Below are positions 7,955-17,457 of a stretch of DNA of 64,000 nucleotides, in pieces. Position numbers and translations under genes: made by a program. The notes under the pieces were generated by a model, which was not told the DNA's origin, did not search any database, and was given only the letters and a program-made list of their open reading frames with translations. Source of the DNA: Paenibacillus massiliensis subsp. panacisoli DSM 21345 (GTDB lineage Bacteria; Bacillota; Bacilli; Paenibacillales; Paenibacillaceae); the NCBI RefSeq assembly GCF_000426545.1, contig NZ_AUFO01000018.1:62001-126000 (forward strand), written 5' to 3'. Every line of letters begins with the position of its first letter. Within the stretch, counting starts at the first letter, position 1.

Positions 7955-10006
7955 TCAGTTATTGCCAGTACCCTCATCGGTGGCAGCCCTGTTGCCTTTC
8001 GGCACACCGTCAAGTCCGTAGACCTGATCGTATGCGTCGAATATCTTGCGAGCAATCGGAGCTGCACTCGTCGAGCCAAAGCCACCCTCGGGTACAACTA
8101 CAGCCACGGCCAGCTTTGGATTGTTACGGGGAGCAAACGCGATGAATACCCCGTTATCCTTGATGCGCCCGCCTACGCTTTGCTGTGAGGTACCTGTCTT
8201 ACGGGCAAAATCATACGGGAAGTCGCTAAAGGCAGAGACATTGGTCGCCATCCCCCGAATGACCTCATCCCAGTGGGCTTGTTCGAATTCTACCTCATTC
8301 AGCACCTTGGGCTTGATCTCACGCACGATATTACCCTCACTGTCTTTAATATGACTGACCAGCTGAGGCTCCATCCGCTTGCCCCTATTGGCAAGTGTTG
8401 CTGTATACTGCGCGAGCTGAAGTGTCGTATATTTTCCCTGCTGACCGAAAGAGCCTTGCACCATACGTGTCAATACACTTTCATTGGTTTCTTCTTCTTT
8501 ATACTCAAGTCTACCCAGATACTCCCTTGGCAGGTCTACACCTGTCGAGACCCCTAGCCCAAATTGCTTCATATAACGGTCCCATATGTCGATAGCTTCC
8601 GCTCCATAACGACTATTGAGTCTCTTCCCGATCATATCCACCATGAACGTATTGGATGAGACTTGAATGGCTCGTGCCGGACTTAAAGAACCATGGGCAC
8701 TTCCTCCCGAGTTACCAACTCTGGAGGAGTCGTTGCGTCCGTAGAAAGCCGAACCGTTATCGAAATAACGATCTCCTGTAGTGAAGAACTTCTCCTTCAG
8801 CCCGATCAGCACCGTGAGTGGCTTAATGGTGGAGCCTAACAGCAGGACAGACTCGGGATGCTGACCCGGACGATTCGGACGGACCGGGGAGATGGTCCCG
8901 TTGCGATACGTATATTGAATCTTCTTCCAATCCTCTGGCGACGTTCCGCCTGTCTTCCAGACGTTGGCATCATAATCCGGCATGCTCGCCATCGCCACGA
9001 TGTGTCCGGTATCGACCTCCATTGCCACGGCATAGCCAGTAGTAGCTTCCCGAGTCTTCGGAGAAGACTGAAGCTTTCTTAGCTGATCCGTTATCGCCTG
9101 CTCTGTGGCCATCTGGATATCCTTATGAATGGTAGAGTAGACATCATAGCCCTTGCGGGGCGGTGTCACAGACACGACCCCATCAGGCAGGTAGCGTGGA
9201 TTGATGGAGATTGTCTTGTATCCGTTCAAGCCACGCAGCTCATCCTGATACTGTAGCTCCAAGCCATCATAACCGACTGTCTCACTCTCCCGATAGACCA
9301 GACCAGGATTGAGCTGGGCATTCTGATTGTCATGAATCTCCTTATATTTATCAACATTCGTGCGTGCGTTCTGATAGGTACGAATATAGCCAATGGTCTG
9401 GACCGCCACAGTATCGGGATCGTACTGACGCTGGCTTTCCTCGATAATATCAATTCCCGGATACTGATCCTTATGCTGTAGAAAATAGGCAATCTCCTCC
9501 GAGCTTAACCCCACCTTCACCAGCCGTGGAGTGAATCCACGCTCTACTACATAATTACGATCCAGTCGGTTCATGATCTCCGCCGCATCCAGCTTCTCTC
9601 CATCAGGATCACCGTATTCGGCAAATTTGTCTGCCAGCTCCTCCGTGAATTGCTCAAGTTCAGGCAAGAGCCTGTTCTCTTCTTCGCGTAGGGCTTCGGT
9701 CTTGTCGCTATAATCCTTCTGGAGCGTGACATAGAGTGATTGGATAGGTGTCGAATAAGCTAACTTATTCTTGCCAGTAGCATCATAGATTACGCCTCTA
9801 ATCGGCGAGAATGGAACGTTGCGGGTACTGGAATAAGCTACTTCTTCCTTGAGCTCGTCGGCCTCCAAAAACTGTAGCACAGATAGTCGAACGATAAGGA
9901 CAGTGAATAGTAGGAAGGAGCAGAAGAAAAACACATTTAGCCGGAAGGTAAAGCGCTTCCTCTCTGCTGTGGTCACTCCGGACTTCTCGATCTTACTCAA
10001 CTTCAT
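7955..10006 (-). CDS. PBP2-type penicillin-binding transpeptidase (copy 1)
   Basis: This class B penicillin-binding protein cross-links peptidoglycan outside the membrane. One transmembrane anchor near residues 22-42 (FFFCSFLLFTVLIVRL) follows a short basic tail. The dimerisation domain comes next, then the transpeptidase domain with SxxK at about 392 (GSTIKPL), SxN at about 449 (SSNTFMVD) and KTGTS at about 602. No PASTA domain is present. The preferred start is ATG at 10006, with AGGAGGA 9 bases upstream; a longer frame to 10051 lacks a ribosome site. The protein is closely similar along its whole length to the product at 11678-13774, so this is a local duplication. The precise role (elongation or sporulation) is not certain. 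Confidence 0.93.
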   Translation of the reverse strand: MKLSKIEKSGVTTAERKRFTFRLNVFFFCSFLLFTVLIVRLSVLQFLEADELKEEVAYSSTRNVPFSPIRGVIYDATGKNKLAYSTPIQSLYVTLQKDYSDKTEALREEENRLLPELEQFTEELADKFAEYGDPDGEKLDAAEIMNRLDRNYVVERGFTPRLVKVGLSSEEIAYFLQHKDQYPGIDIIEESQRQYDPDTVAVQTIGYIRTYQNARTNVDKYKEIHDNQNAQLNPGLVYRESETVGYDGLELQYQDELRGLNGYKTISINPRYLPDGVVSVTPPRKGYDVYSTIHKDIQMATEQAITDQLRKLQSSPKTREATTGYAVAMEVDTGHIVAMASMPDYDANVWKTGGTSPEDWKKIQYTYRNGTISPVRPNRPGQHPESVLLLGSTIKPLTVLIGLKEKFFTTGDRYFDNGSAFYGRNDSSRVGNSGGSAHGSLSPARAIQVSSNTFMVDMIGKRLNSRYGAEAIDIWDRYMKQFGLGVSTGVDLPREYLGRLEYKEEETNESVLTRMVQGSFGQQGKYTTLQLAQYTATLANRGKRMEPQLVSHIKDSEGNIVREIKPKVLNEVEFEQAHWDEVIRGMATNVSAFSDFPYDFARKTGTSQQSVGGRIKDNGVFIAFAPRNNPKLAVAVVVPEGGFGSTSAAPIARKIFDAYDQVYGLDGVPKGNRAATDEGTGNN

Positions 10007-10311
10007 TATGCCAAATCCTCCTGTAGCACAGAGATATTCCAATGTTACCACAGCTTACCGGTCAACTGGTGACAATCCAGATACCACTTCTTTTACCAAG
10101 TAGGCTAAGCGATCTCAACTGAAGCAAAGGCTCGATGCTTTGGACGAGCCTATCCAGACCACCGGTCATGGGACCGGCTTGAATACGCTACCGAAGCTCT
10201 GCAGACTCCTTGCACAACAAATTCAGAGGTTGCAGCAAAGTATCCGGCCCTTTCAACAAGAAAAGACGAGCCAGTAGCTGCCCGTCAGTGTTACAGTTGT
10301 TGTTTGGAAAA
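10007..10311. other. Intergenic region upstream of PBP copy 1
   Basis: No coding frame with a ribosome site is seen. Two small hairpins lie side by side, AGGCTCG/CGAGCCT (10128-10151) and CCGGTC/GACCGG (around 10162-10176), without T-runs. A promoter for the PBP gene must lie here but is not clear. Confidence 0.35.
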
Positions 10312-10608
10312 TTAATTACGGTACTCTTCCTCATCTCCAGTATTTCCACTGTACCTATGAGCGTGGGGAATTCTACCGTTCACCGTTGTATACCCTTCGA
10401 AATGGTGATAATGTCCACCGCCTGACAAGCGAATGGCTGGCCCTGTTGTTCCTCTGATGGTGTGTAAATGCTGATTGTTAAATGATGTTTCTGCATAATA
10501 ATGATGAACATGCGGAACACCACTTGGAGCTGGCTCTGTTACTCCAGCGTAATGATGGTAGTGGAAGTCTTCTAGCCCAATTGTATTCCATCAAATAGAT
10601 GCATCCAT
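10312..10608 (-). pseudogene. YmaF-like His-rich protein, broken by an in-frame TGA
   Basis: The frame reads YHHYAGVTEPAPSGVPHVHH, then TGPAIRLSGGGHYHHFEGYT and ends NGRIPHAHRYSG..., the His-rich pattern of the YmaF family (function unknown). A good ribosome site, GAGGTAGG, precedes an ATG at 10608, but codon 6 is TGA (10591-10593). After it the YmaF-like frame continues without interruption and has no other ATG, GTG or TTG start. It lies 13 bases downstream of the DUF2935 gene, in the same orientation. It is most likely a decayed gene; stop-codon readthrough or a sequencing error cannot be excluded. Confidence 0.6.
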
Positions 10609-10621
10609 CTAGATACCTACC

Positions 10622-11440
10622 TCACATCATGATCTCTCTCTTGTCTACCTTCATGCCAGACAATGACCGATCGAACATATCAAGAATAAATAAGAATCGT
10701 TCAGCTTCACGAAAAACATGATCTGCTAATAGAGGATGAATGATACTTTTGATTCGACACTCCTCAATTAAGTCGCGTGCAGTCTTCTTAAAATCTCGCA
10801 ATGATTTGACCGAGACGCGGTTCTCATCAACAAATTGACTTAGTAATGGATGGGTCTGCGATTGTGGGCGCATGGAACTTAGGTCAATGGCTTGAAACAT
10901 CAGCGTATCAAAATCTTGGCTGAATTCCCTTGCTTGTTCCACTAATTTTCGCTCAGATGGATCAAGCAGATGACCTATAAATTTTGCGTGGTCAGCCATG
11001 ATTTTCAGGAAAAAGACATTTTCATCAATAATCGCATCAGGTAATGGTTCAAGTCTCCCGCTATTGAGCTCTTCTAACCGATTTCTGAAATAATTTGCTT
11101 CTCGGCTAACATGATCTACAAGCAAAGGAAAGTTGGTTCCCCCAGGAAGTTGGCAACTTAGTATAAGCCCAAGTACCTTTCTCTTAAATGCCCAAATATA
11201 TGAAGCGGCTTTGTGAACTTCTGAATTAAACTGTCTAATTACTTGGGGATCAGCATCTTCTTGAAAAGAATGTGCTCTTCTTTCAATATCCTCAAAGATT
11301 GTATGAAATTGATTAGCCTCATTAATTAACTGCGTGTCCTCACACCGAAACCCAAGTCGAAGAAATAAGGAATGTTCTTTCATTATGCGCGACCAAAAAC
11401 GTATCTCATCTAATGATCTGACTACAAAAGGATCCGACAA
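10622..11440 (-). CDS. DUF2935 family protein
   Basis: The product is helical, with a twice-repeated layout: EIRFWSRIMKEHSLFLR and later ENVFFLKIMADHAKFIG, plus PLLVDHVSREANYF and HPLLADHVFREAERF. The spaced Glu and His residues resemble a ferritin- or hemerythrin-like helical bundle and are typical of DUF2935, whose function is unknown. The likely start is TTG at 11440, because AAAGGTGG lies 8 bases upstream and the family usually starts just before EFVxRSLDEIRFW. The ATG at 11518 has no ribosome site. It lies between the two PBP2 copies and just upstream of the ymaF remnant. Confidence 0.8.
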   Translation of the reverse strand: MSDPFVVRSLDEIRFWSRIMKEHSLFLRLGFRCEDTQLINEANQFHTIFEDIERRAHSFQEDADPQVIRQFNSEVHKAASYIWAFKRKVLGLILSCQLPGGTNFPLLVDHVSREANYFRNRLEELNSGRLEPLPDAIIDENVFFLKIMADHAKFIGHLLDPSERKLVEQAREFSQDFDTLMFQAIDLSSMRPQSQTHPLLSQFVDENRVSVKSLRDFKKTARDLIEECRIKSIIHPLLADHVFREAERFLFILDMFDRSLSGMKVDKREIMM

Positions 11441-11617
11441 ACCATTTTCCACCTTTCGGGCCAATGAATAAGACAACCATTTGTATTGGCTTGATAGCAA
11501 AGTATATGGGCATGACATGTTTCAATATGCTATTGGAAAATAAAAATTAGTTCTGTTGCCCGGAAACAGTGTACATTAAATGGGTTAACAGTAATAACCA
11601 GCCTACCTAAACATACG

Positions 11618-11652
11618 AAAAAAGCCCCCCACCCGTTAATACAGGGGGAGGT
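11618..11652 (-). terminator. Terminator of the second PBP2 gene
   Basis: CCCCCC (11625-11630) pairs with GGGGG (11644-11648). The minus-strand product ends in TTTTTT. It begins 26 bases past the stop at 11678. Confidence 0.8.
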
Positions 11653-11677
11653 CCTACCTCTCGATACAACAGCTAAA

Positions 11678-13774
11678 TTAAGGATTAGTTTCACTACTAT
11701 TGTTGGCATTGCCGTCTTCCGCATTCTTTTGCTTCTTTGGAACACCATCCAGACCGTACACTTCATCGTATGCGTCGAAAATCTTGCGTGCAACCGGTCC
11801 CGCACTGGTCGCTCCGAAGCCGCCCTCTGGAATCATCACAGCGACCGCAAGCTTCGGATTCTGACGTGGAGCAAAGGCGATAAATACCCCGTTGTCCACG
11901 AGCTTGCCGCCAACGCTCTGCTCAGAGGTTCCTGTCTTACGGGCATAATCATAGGGGAAGTCGTTAAATGCAGCCACATTCGTTGCCATCCCCCGAATAA
12001 TCTCATCCCAATAAGCCTTCGGGAAATCGACTTCATTGAGTACCTTAGGCTCGAACTTCTTCACGATATTGCCTTCATGGTCCTTGATCTGACTGACCAT
12101 ATGCGGCTCCATGCGTTTCCCACGATTCGCCAGCATGACTGTGTATTGTGCCAGCTGCATCGTCGTATACTTCCCTTGCTGGCCAAAGGAAGCATAGGCC
12201 AGCTTCGACAGATTACTCTCGTTACTCTGACTGTAATATTCCTTCCGACCCGCATATTCACGAGGCAAATCTACTCCAGTCGGTACTCCAAGTCCGAATT
12301 GCTCCATGTAATTATCCCAGACCTTGACCCCTTGATCCTTCTCGGCATCATTACGGTATTTGTTATATAGTCCCTCACCGATCAGATCAACCATAAAGGC
12401 GTTGGAGGAGTTCTTGATAGCCGTATCTGGGTAAAGTCCCCCGTACACGTGTCCTGAGGAGTTACGTACACGTGAGGAATCATTCCGACCGAAATAAGCC
12501 GCACCACGGTCCTGATAATAGGTTGAGGTCGTGATCAGTCCCTCCTGCAAGCCGATCAACACGGACAGTGGCTTCACTGTTGAACCCAACAATACAACGG
12601 ATTCGGGGTGAGAGCCCTTTTGGCCTGATAAGAAAGCGCGGATCGTACCGTTCTGATACACATACTGTACCTTCTTGTAGTTTTCTGTCGAGATACTGCC
12701 TGATTGCCAGTAGTTCGTATCGTAATCCGGCATACTGGCCATCGCCACGACATTACCGGTATCGACTTCCATCGCTACAGCAAAGCCCGTCTGTGCGTAC
12801 GGATGCGTGCGGCCTGACACACGATTAGAATGCAGCCAACGAAGCTGATCCATAATAGCATCTTCTGTCTTGAGCTGAATTTCCTTATTGATGGTCGAGA
12901 TGATGTCGTGCCCCTTCTTAGGTGGCGTGATTGACTCTACGCCCTGGGGCATATTTCGCAGATCCACCGGGACGGTCTTATAGCCGTTCTCTCCCCGTAG
13001 CTCATCCTGATATTGCAGCTCCAGACCATCAAAACCAACGGTCTCATTGTCCATATAGACCAATCCTGGATTTTGCTGCTGCGACATGTTGGCTTCAATA
13101 TCCTTATATTTATCAAGCGAGGTTCGCGCGCCCTTGTACTTGTTAATGTAACCGATCGCTTGTACAGCTACGGTATCTGGATCATAATGACGAATACTCT
13201 CCTCGACGACCTCCACACCCGGGAACTCGTCCTTGTGCTGCATGAAGTAAGCTGTCTCCTGCTCCGTCAGCTCCGCCTTGATTAGACGAGGCGTAAATCC
13301 GCTATATTTACGATAATTCCGGTCCATCAAATCCAGAATCTCGGCCGCAGTCAACTTAGGTGCCTTGGAATCGCCATATTTAGCGAAGCTGTCAGCCAGC
13401 TTCTCTGACATCTGCTCTAGCTCAGGCAATAGCTTCTTGTCATCATCACGGATATTCTCCGCACTATCACTATAGTTTTTGGCCAGCGTGATATAGAGAG
13501 ACTGAACGGGTGTCGAATAAGCCAGCTTATTCGTGCCTGTTGAATCATAGATGGTTCCCCGAACAGGAGGTAGCGGCACGTTCTTCGTAATACTACCTGT
13601 CTCTTCCTCTCTTAACTGCGGCCCCTCAACGAACTGCAAAATAGCCAATCTAACAATAATTACGGTGAATATCAAAAATGCACTAAAGAAGAAAAGGTTG
13701 ATCCGGAAGCTGAATCGTTTACGAGCCGTTGCCGCCGTGTCCTGATTCTGCCCGTGATCTGTCTTTCTCATCAT
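11678..13774 (-). CDS. PBP2-type penicillin-binding transpeptidase (copy 2)
   Basis: This 698-residue class B penicillin-binding protein has one N-terminal transmembrane anchor (FFFSAFLIFTVIIVRL), SxxK at about 395 (GSTVKPL), SxN at about 455 (SSNAFMVD) and KTGTS at about 610. It parallels copy 1 from the anchor to the C-terminus, including RGxIYDxTGxNKLAYSTP and GVDLPREY. The extra C-terminal tail is Asn/Glu-rich. The start is one of two adjacent ATGs; AAGGAG lies 13 bases upstream of the first, a rather long spacing. The transglutaminase gene lies 45 bases upstream on the same strand, so co-transcription is likely. Two near-equal paralogs suggest division of labour in wall or cortex synthesis, but this is inference. 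Confidence 0.93.
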   Translation of the reverse strand: MMRKTDHGQNQDTAATARKRFSFRINLFFFSAFLIFTVIIVRLAILQFVEGPQLREEETGSITKNVPLPPVRGTIYDSTGTNKLAYSTPVQSLYITLAKNYSDSAENIRDDDKKLLPELEQMSEKLADSFAKYGDSKAPKLTAAEILDLMDRNYRKYSGFTPRLIKAELTEQETAYFMQHKDEFPGVEVVEESIRHYDPDTVAVQAIGYINKYKGARTSLDKYKDIEANMSQQQNPGLVYMDNETVGFDGLELQYQDELRGENGYKTVPVDLRNMPQGVESITPPKKGHDIISTINKEIQLKTEDAIMDQLRWLHSNRVSGRTHPYAQTGFAVAMEVDTGNVVAMASMPDYDTNYWQSGSISTENYKKVQYVYQNGTIRAFLSGQKGSHPESVVLLGSTVKPLSVLIGLQEGLITTSTYYQDRGAAYFGRNDSSRVRNSSGHVYGGLYPDTAIKNSSNAFMVDLIGEGLYNKYRNDAEKDQGVKVWDNYMEQFGLGVPTGVDLPREYAGRKEYYSQSNESNLSKLAYASFGQQGKYTTMQLAQYTVMLANRGKRMEPHMVSQIKDHEGNIVKKFEPKVLNEVDFPKAYWDEIIRGMATNVAAFNDFPYDYARKTGTSEQSVGGKLVDNGVFIAFAPRQNPKLAVAVMIPEGGFGATSAGPVARKIFDAYDEVYGLDGVPKKQKNAEDGNANNSSETNP

Positions 13775-13819
13775 GTGTCCGGTCTCTCTCCTTCCTAACT
13801 ACCTGAATGCCTTTCGCAC

Positions 13820-14998
13820 TCAATTGGTGATTGCAGTGTCTGCGTACTCATCTGGAATGTGTGTCTGTGCAAAGCCTGATGGATTGAACCAGTTGCCACT
13901 CTGTGCCCATGTAGCATCCAGTGGAATCCATGCTTCCTGCTCGGCAATGTACACTTCATTCCAAGCATGAGGCCCATAGCCCCCTGCTCCATTATAACCT
14001 AGCCCCGTCACAACCTTCACCTGCAGCCCCTGTGATCTTGCCATCACTGCGTACAGGCGGGCATAGTCAATACATACACCCCTTCGGGTGTCAAAAGTAT
14101 CGCGTGGAGTCTGCTCGCGCCATTCCCCTCGCTGCTCATAGGCCTCCACTTTATCGTAATCATACGCAATTCTGCTGCCTACCCAATCATACAGCCTTCG
14201 GGCCTTCTCCTCATCCCCTGAAGCTCCACGGACAAGCTCAGCCGCAGCCCCTTCAATATCAGCAGGAATGCTACGATCAATAATCTCATATTTTTGTCGT
14301 AGAATGTCACTGAATTCCTTCGTTACAGCCTGGGTCAATACCGGCAGCTTATCCTTGATGAAGCCTCCAGTCAGTGGAGCCACTACCGTCTGGGCACCCT
14401 TGCTGTAGATTGGAGAGGCCTGTACGTAGCTACTGAAGGAACTACTTGGGTAAAGACTGACGCCAATGAACAGCACTGCAATGAGCATCATGGCGCGCGC
14501 TGCACCGATGACTACACCAATGCCTGCACCAGATAATCTCCCCAGAAAGCTGGATGCCCCTGTTGTATGAGAGGTCGAATCCTTATCCCGCCCCATGACT
14601 AACGCATAGATCCCCCGTAACAGCGACATAACGATAATATAGCTGAGAAGGAACAACAGAGCAAAGCGCAGCAGCGGGAACATCTCCACCACCTGAAGCA
14701 CAGCCTCCAGCATATCCCGGAAGCTGCTAGTGCTCGTGTCGCGTTCGATCAACACAGTCATATAATCGGCGAGCCAGCTCTGCACGATAGGAGATAGCCA
14801 AGCAGCAAGCCCGAAAGCGCCAAGAATACCCGCAACCGTTATTACACCATCTACGATCAGATTGAAGAGTGCTCCAGCAGATCTGGATGCCCCTCTACGC
14901 CAGCCCTGCAGTAGGGATATTACCACCACAACGATTAGCGCAACGGTTACCCCATTCCAATTCCATGACGTCAAATTCTCAAGCCAATCTTGCTCCAT
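13820..14998 (-). CDS. Membrane protein with CvpA-like N-terminus and transglutaminase-like C-terminal domain
   Basis: The first ~190 of 392 residues form about four or five transmembrane segments with the small-residue pattern of CvpA-like proteins (SLLQGWRRGASRSAGALF; GRLSGAGIGVVIGAARAMM). The C-terminal part is a transglutaminase-like papain-fold domain with its triad visible: Cys at about 308 (RRGVCIDYARL), His at about 343 (GPHAWNEV) and Asp at about 358 (PLDATWA). The domain should face outside and may act on wall peptides or proteins; this is inference. GGGAGG lies before the ATG. It sits between a small membrane protein gene and PBP2 copy 2, supporting a cell-envelope role. Confidence 0.85.
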   Translation of the reverse strand: MEQDWLENLTSWNWNGVTVALIVVVVISLLQGWRRGASRSAGALFNLIVDGVITVAGILGAFGLAAWLSPIVQSWLADYMTVLIERDTSTSSFRDMLEAVLQVVEMFPLLRFALLFLLSYIIVMSLLRGIYALVMGRDKDSTSHTTGASSFLGRLSGAGIGVVIGAARAMMLIAVLFIGVSLYPSSSFSSYVQASPIYSKGAQTVVAPLTGGFIKDKLPVLTQAVTKEFSDILRQKYEIIDRSIPADIEGAAAELVRGASGDEEKARRLYDWVGSRIAYDYDKVEAYEQRGEWREQTPRDTFDTRRGVCIDYARLYAVMARSQGLQVKVVTGLGYNGAGGYGPHAWNEVYIAEQEAWIPLDATWAQSGNWFNPSGFAQTHIPDEYADTAITN

Positions 14999-15053
14999 CT
15001 CTACCTCCCTGCTTCAGGCTACCAGCGTTCAGTCAGTGAGAGCTCGACCCAGC

Positions 15054-15500
15054 TTAGGGCGAGCTGCTCTTGGCCTGATCTATAAAGGTAGCGACGGTAT
15101 CACTGACACTCCACTCCCCGAGTGGCACACCCTTGAAGGATACCTTCACTTTATCGCTGCCAGCTGTCCCTGTAACCTCCAGATTTGGACTCGTAATCGT
15201 AAAGCCCCCGTCTCCATTGGAGGTATACTTCGCTTCCTTGGCTTCCTGCGCCATAACCTTGACCGCTTCCGATTTCATGGTCTCCACAGCCTCATCTTTT
15301 ACACTCATGACGGCCTCTTGAATCTGATCCATCGAGATACCACTGTAGATTAACAAACCAGCTACAATGACAATAACAATAAGCCATTTCAAGACGGTCT
15401 TGACTACATTCAGCACAACAAGCAGCACCACTAGCGCGATTAGAATCACCAGCCAGTTCTGCTTGATAAATTCAATCCATACATTCATATCCATATTCAT
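15054..15500 (-). CDS. Small membrane-anchored protein of unknown function
   Basis: The 148-residue product has a long hydrophobic N-terminal stretch (residues 15-55, NWLVILIALVVLLVVLNVVK then WLIVIVIVAGLLIYSG), probably two membrane passes. A charged helical region follows (VKDEAVETMKSEAVKVM), then a soluble beta-rich tail. I do not recognise the family. GGGAG lies 5 bases before the ATG. It is 55 bases upstream of the transglutaminase gene and probably in the same operon as the PBP2 gene. The tail (TSPNLEVTGTAGSDKVKVSF) may be extracellular. Confidence 0.75.
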   Translation of the reverse strand: MNMDMNVWIEFIKQNWLVILIALVVLLVVLNVVKTVLKWLIVIVIVAGLLIYSGISMDQIQEAVMSVKDEAVETMKSEAVKVMAQEAKEAKYTSNGDGGFTITSPNLEVTGTAGSDKVKVSFKGVPLGEWSVSDTVATFIDQAKSSSP

Positions 15501-15756
15501 GACACTCCCGCTTCAGCTTAGCAAATATTCCACAAGGCTAGCAAGCCTCATGCACTCTATCATTATACATGATTCACTATTTCCCTGTCAGCTTGCCCTC
15601 GCATGGCACTTTCAAAGGAATATAGCACGAGGAGATGGTAGACATTTCACCCCCGATAACAAGATAGACGTGCCGTAATATTTCAAAAAAAGGTCTATGT
15701 CTGTCCCAAGTGGAGTAGGCTCTACAAAGAGCCCGTACAAAGGAGTGGAAACCTGA

Positions 15757-16890
15757 GTGAAAACTGCCTTGTGGTTGTATCTGTTCCTGTTCATCGCCTT
15801 CTTCGATCTGCATGCCCAATACCCGATTCTTACTCCCTTTGCCATTTCCTTGGGAGCCGCCCCTACCTTCATTGGCTGGATGATGGGTATCTACTCCCTG
15901 ACACATCTTCCTGGTAATCTGCTCGCAGGGCCAGGTGTCGATCGCCACGGCAGCCGAAGATATATTATGTTCAGCTTGACAGCAGCAGGCTTTATTTTGG
16001 TGCTACAGGCATTTGTCAACTCCCCTTGGGAGCTGCTGGTGCTCCGTGCATGCAGTGGTTTTGTACTGGCTTTCTTGTCTCCCGCCTGTATGACACTATT
16101 GGCCCGTCTATCTGACGATCCTGTCACCCAAGGAAAATATATGTCTGGTCACGGTGTCATACACACCCTTGCTTCCGTCATCTCACCAGCTGCCGGAGCA
16201 TTTATAGTAGCCAGCCTTGGCTTTCAGAGCACCTTCAGCTCGCTTGGCATCATTCTGATCCTTACCGGGATCATGGCTTATTTCACCCTGCCCAAATCCT
16301 CACAGGTACATACGACACTTGCGCAGGAGAAGGACACAGATACCCCACTACCGAATTGGCGATACTTTCTTCTGCCGTTAGTTATCGCCTGTGCTCAAGG
16401 AATCTTATTCTATGAGCTTCCGCTCCGTAATGCAGGGACTGAATCCATCCTGTCAACAGGGCTTCTGTTCTCGGTCATTAGTCTGGGCGGCCTGGTTACG
16501 TTAAGCATGCTATTCCTGAATAACTATTCTCCCTTGCTCAGATTAGTTAGCGGCATGCTTCTGATGGCGCTTTGTTTCTTTTATATGGCAGCCTTCCCCG
16601 ATAGCTCGTTGGTTCCAGTCTTGTTCGTACTTGGCACAGCCAAAGGAATCATCTTTCCAGCCATGGCTGCTTTGTTCATTCGGTTGGGTGGCAACCGTCT
16701 TGGCAGAATCTTCGCCCTGCATTCCATTGTTGTATCTGTTGGCTCCTTCATTGGACCGGTCGTGGCGGGTCAGCTTCGTGATCAACACTCGCCTTTCTTC
16801 CTAGCCTTTCTGATCATGACTTGTGGCCTGCTCTTTCTGCCCTTGCGCCGCCCTACCCCTGTACCTCCACTCTCCACGACTGGCTCCTGA
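15757..16890 (+). CDS. Major facilitator superfamily transporter
   Basis: The 377-residue product has about 11-12 transmembrane segments. The MFS loop 2-3 signature reads GPGVDRHGSRR near residue 59, a variant of G-x3-D-R-x-G-R-R. The substrate is unknown; the family includes drug and sugar efflux pumps. The start is GTG with AAAGGAG upstream. It is divergent from the membrane-protein operon and has its own terminator overlapping its stop. Confidence 0.9.
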   Translation: MKTALWLYLFLFIAFFDLHAQYPILTPFAISLGAAPTFIGWMMGIYSLTHLPGNLLAGPGVDRHGSRRYIMFSLTAAGFILVLQAFVNSPWELLVLRACSGFVLAFLSPACMTLLARLSDDPVTQGKYMSGHGVIHTLASVISPAAGAFIVASLGFQSTFSSLGIILILTGIMAYFTLPKSSQVHTTLAQEKDTDTPLPNWRYFLLPLVIACAQGILFYELPLRNAGTESILSTGLLFSVISLGGLVTLSMLFLNNYSPLLRLVSGMLLMALCFFYMAAFPDSSLVPVLFVLGTAKGIIFPAMAALFIRLGGNRLGRIFALHSIVVSVGSFIGPVVAGQLRDQHSPFFLAFLIMTCGLLFLPLRRPTPVPPLSTTGS

Positions 16891-16906
16891 ACTATCTGAG
16901 CCAGTC
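16878..16906 (+). terminator. Terminator of the MFS gene
   Basis: GACTGGCTC (16878-16886) pairs with GAGCCAGTC (16898-16906). The left arm overlaps the last codons. Only a short T-rich tail (ATTTAT) follows. Confidence 0.55.
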
Positions 16907-17026
16907 GCCTATTTATACGATATAAGGCGAATGCACAGGAGATCTGTCCCTGGGGCACATATCATACATTGTAGTCAGCAAACAACTTAAAACATAAGAA
17001 ATCCCCACGAAAGCGAGGTACAGCAC

Positions 17027-17140
17027 ATGAGTAACTGTAACCCTTGTGGTCCAATGTACGGCGGTGTCTGGACATCTACAGGAACAATTCTGGTATTGTA
17101 TGTGTTGCTGGTCATCATTCTGCGTACTTTCTGGATCTAA
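17027..17140 (+). CDS. 37-residue membrane peptide (possibly YjcZ/sporulation type)
   Basis: The ATG at 17027 has GAGGT 8 bases upstream. The peptide starts MSNCNPCGPMYGG and continues with one hydrophobic segment (ILVLYVLLVIILRTFW). The layout, a Cys/Gly-rich head followed by a single membrane helix, is like the tiny YjcZ or SscA-type sporulation peptides of Bacillus and Paenibacillus. A clear intrinsic terminator follows 40 bases later, supporting a real transcription unit. The assignment to a named family is uncertain. Confidence 0.7.
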   Translation: MSNCNPCGPMYGGVWTSTGTILVLYVLLVIILRTFWI

Positions 17141-17182
17141 TCTACTCCGATTCGAATTGAATTCAAATTGAGTCAATAGCAA

Positions 17183-17223
17183 AAGGGACCGGGAGCTCCA
17201 GTGGAGTTCGCGGTTCTTTTTTT
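17183..17223 (+). terminator. Terminator of the 37-residue peptide gene
   Basis: GGGACCGGGAGCTCC pairs with GGAGTTCGCGGTTCT through G.T wobbles, followed by seven T (17217-17223). Confidence 0.75.
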
Positions 17224-17457
17224 AGATAATCCAATATAGGTTTGAGCGTTATTAGCTTTCAATGGAGCTGAACAATTCGATGTTCGCAAAGAAAAACCTC
17301 ATCCCAACGTGGTTTGTCTCCTGTGAAAGTACGTCGATAGATATTTTTCTTTTGCTGCTTTTTGCATCTTATTTGTCATTATTGCTACACTAGACCTGAG
17401 CCCTCATCATTTCCCGGGGAATTCATATCCTACGCCTAGCGATTAGAGGTGAATCCA
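17224..17457. other. Non-coding region before the toprim gene
   Basis: No coding frame is seen. A weak promoter-like pair TTGCAT / TACACT with 18-base spacing occurs near 17366-17395 on the plus strand, upstream of the toprim gene, but the match is poor. Confidence 0.3.

Noticed and set aside
10210..10425. Plus-strand 71-codon frame
   Set aside because: It is opposite to the YmaF-like frame and has no ribosome site.
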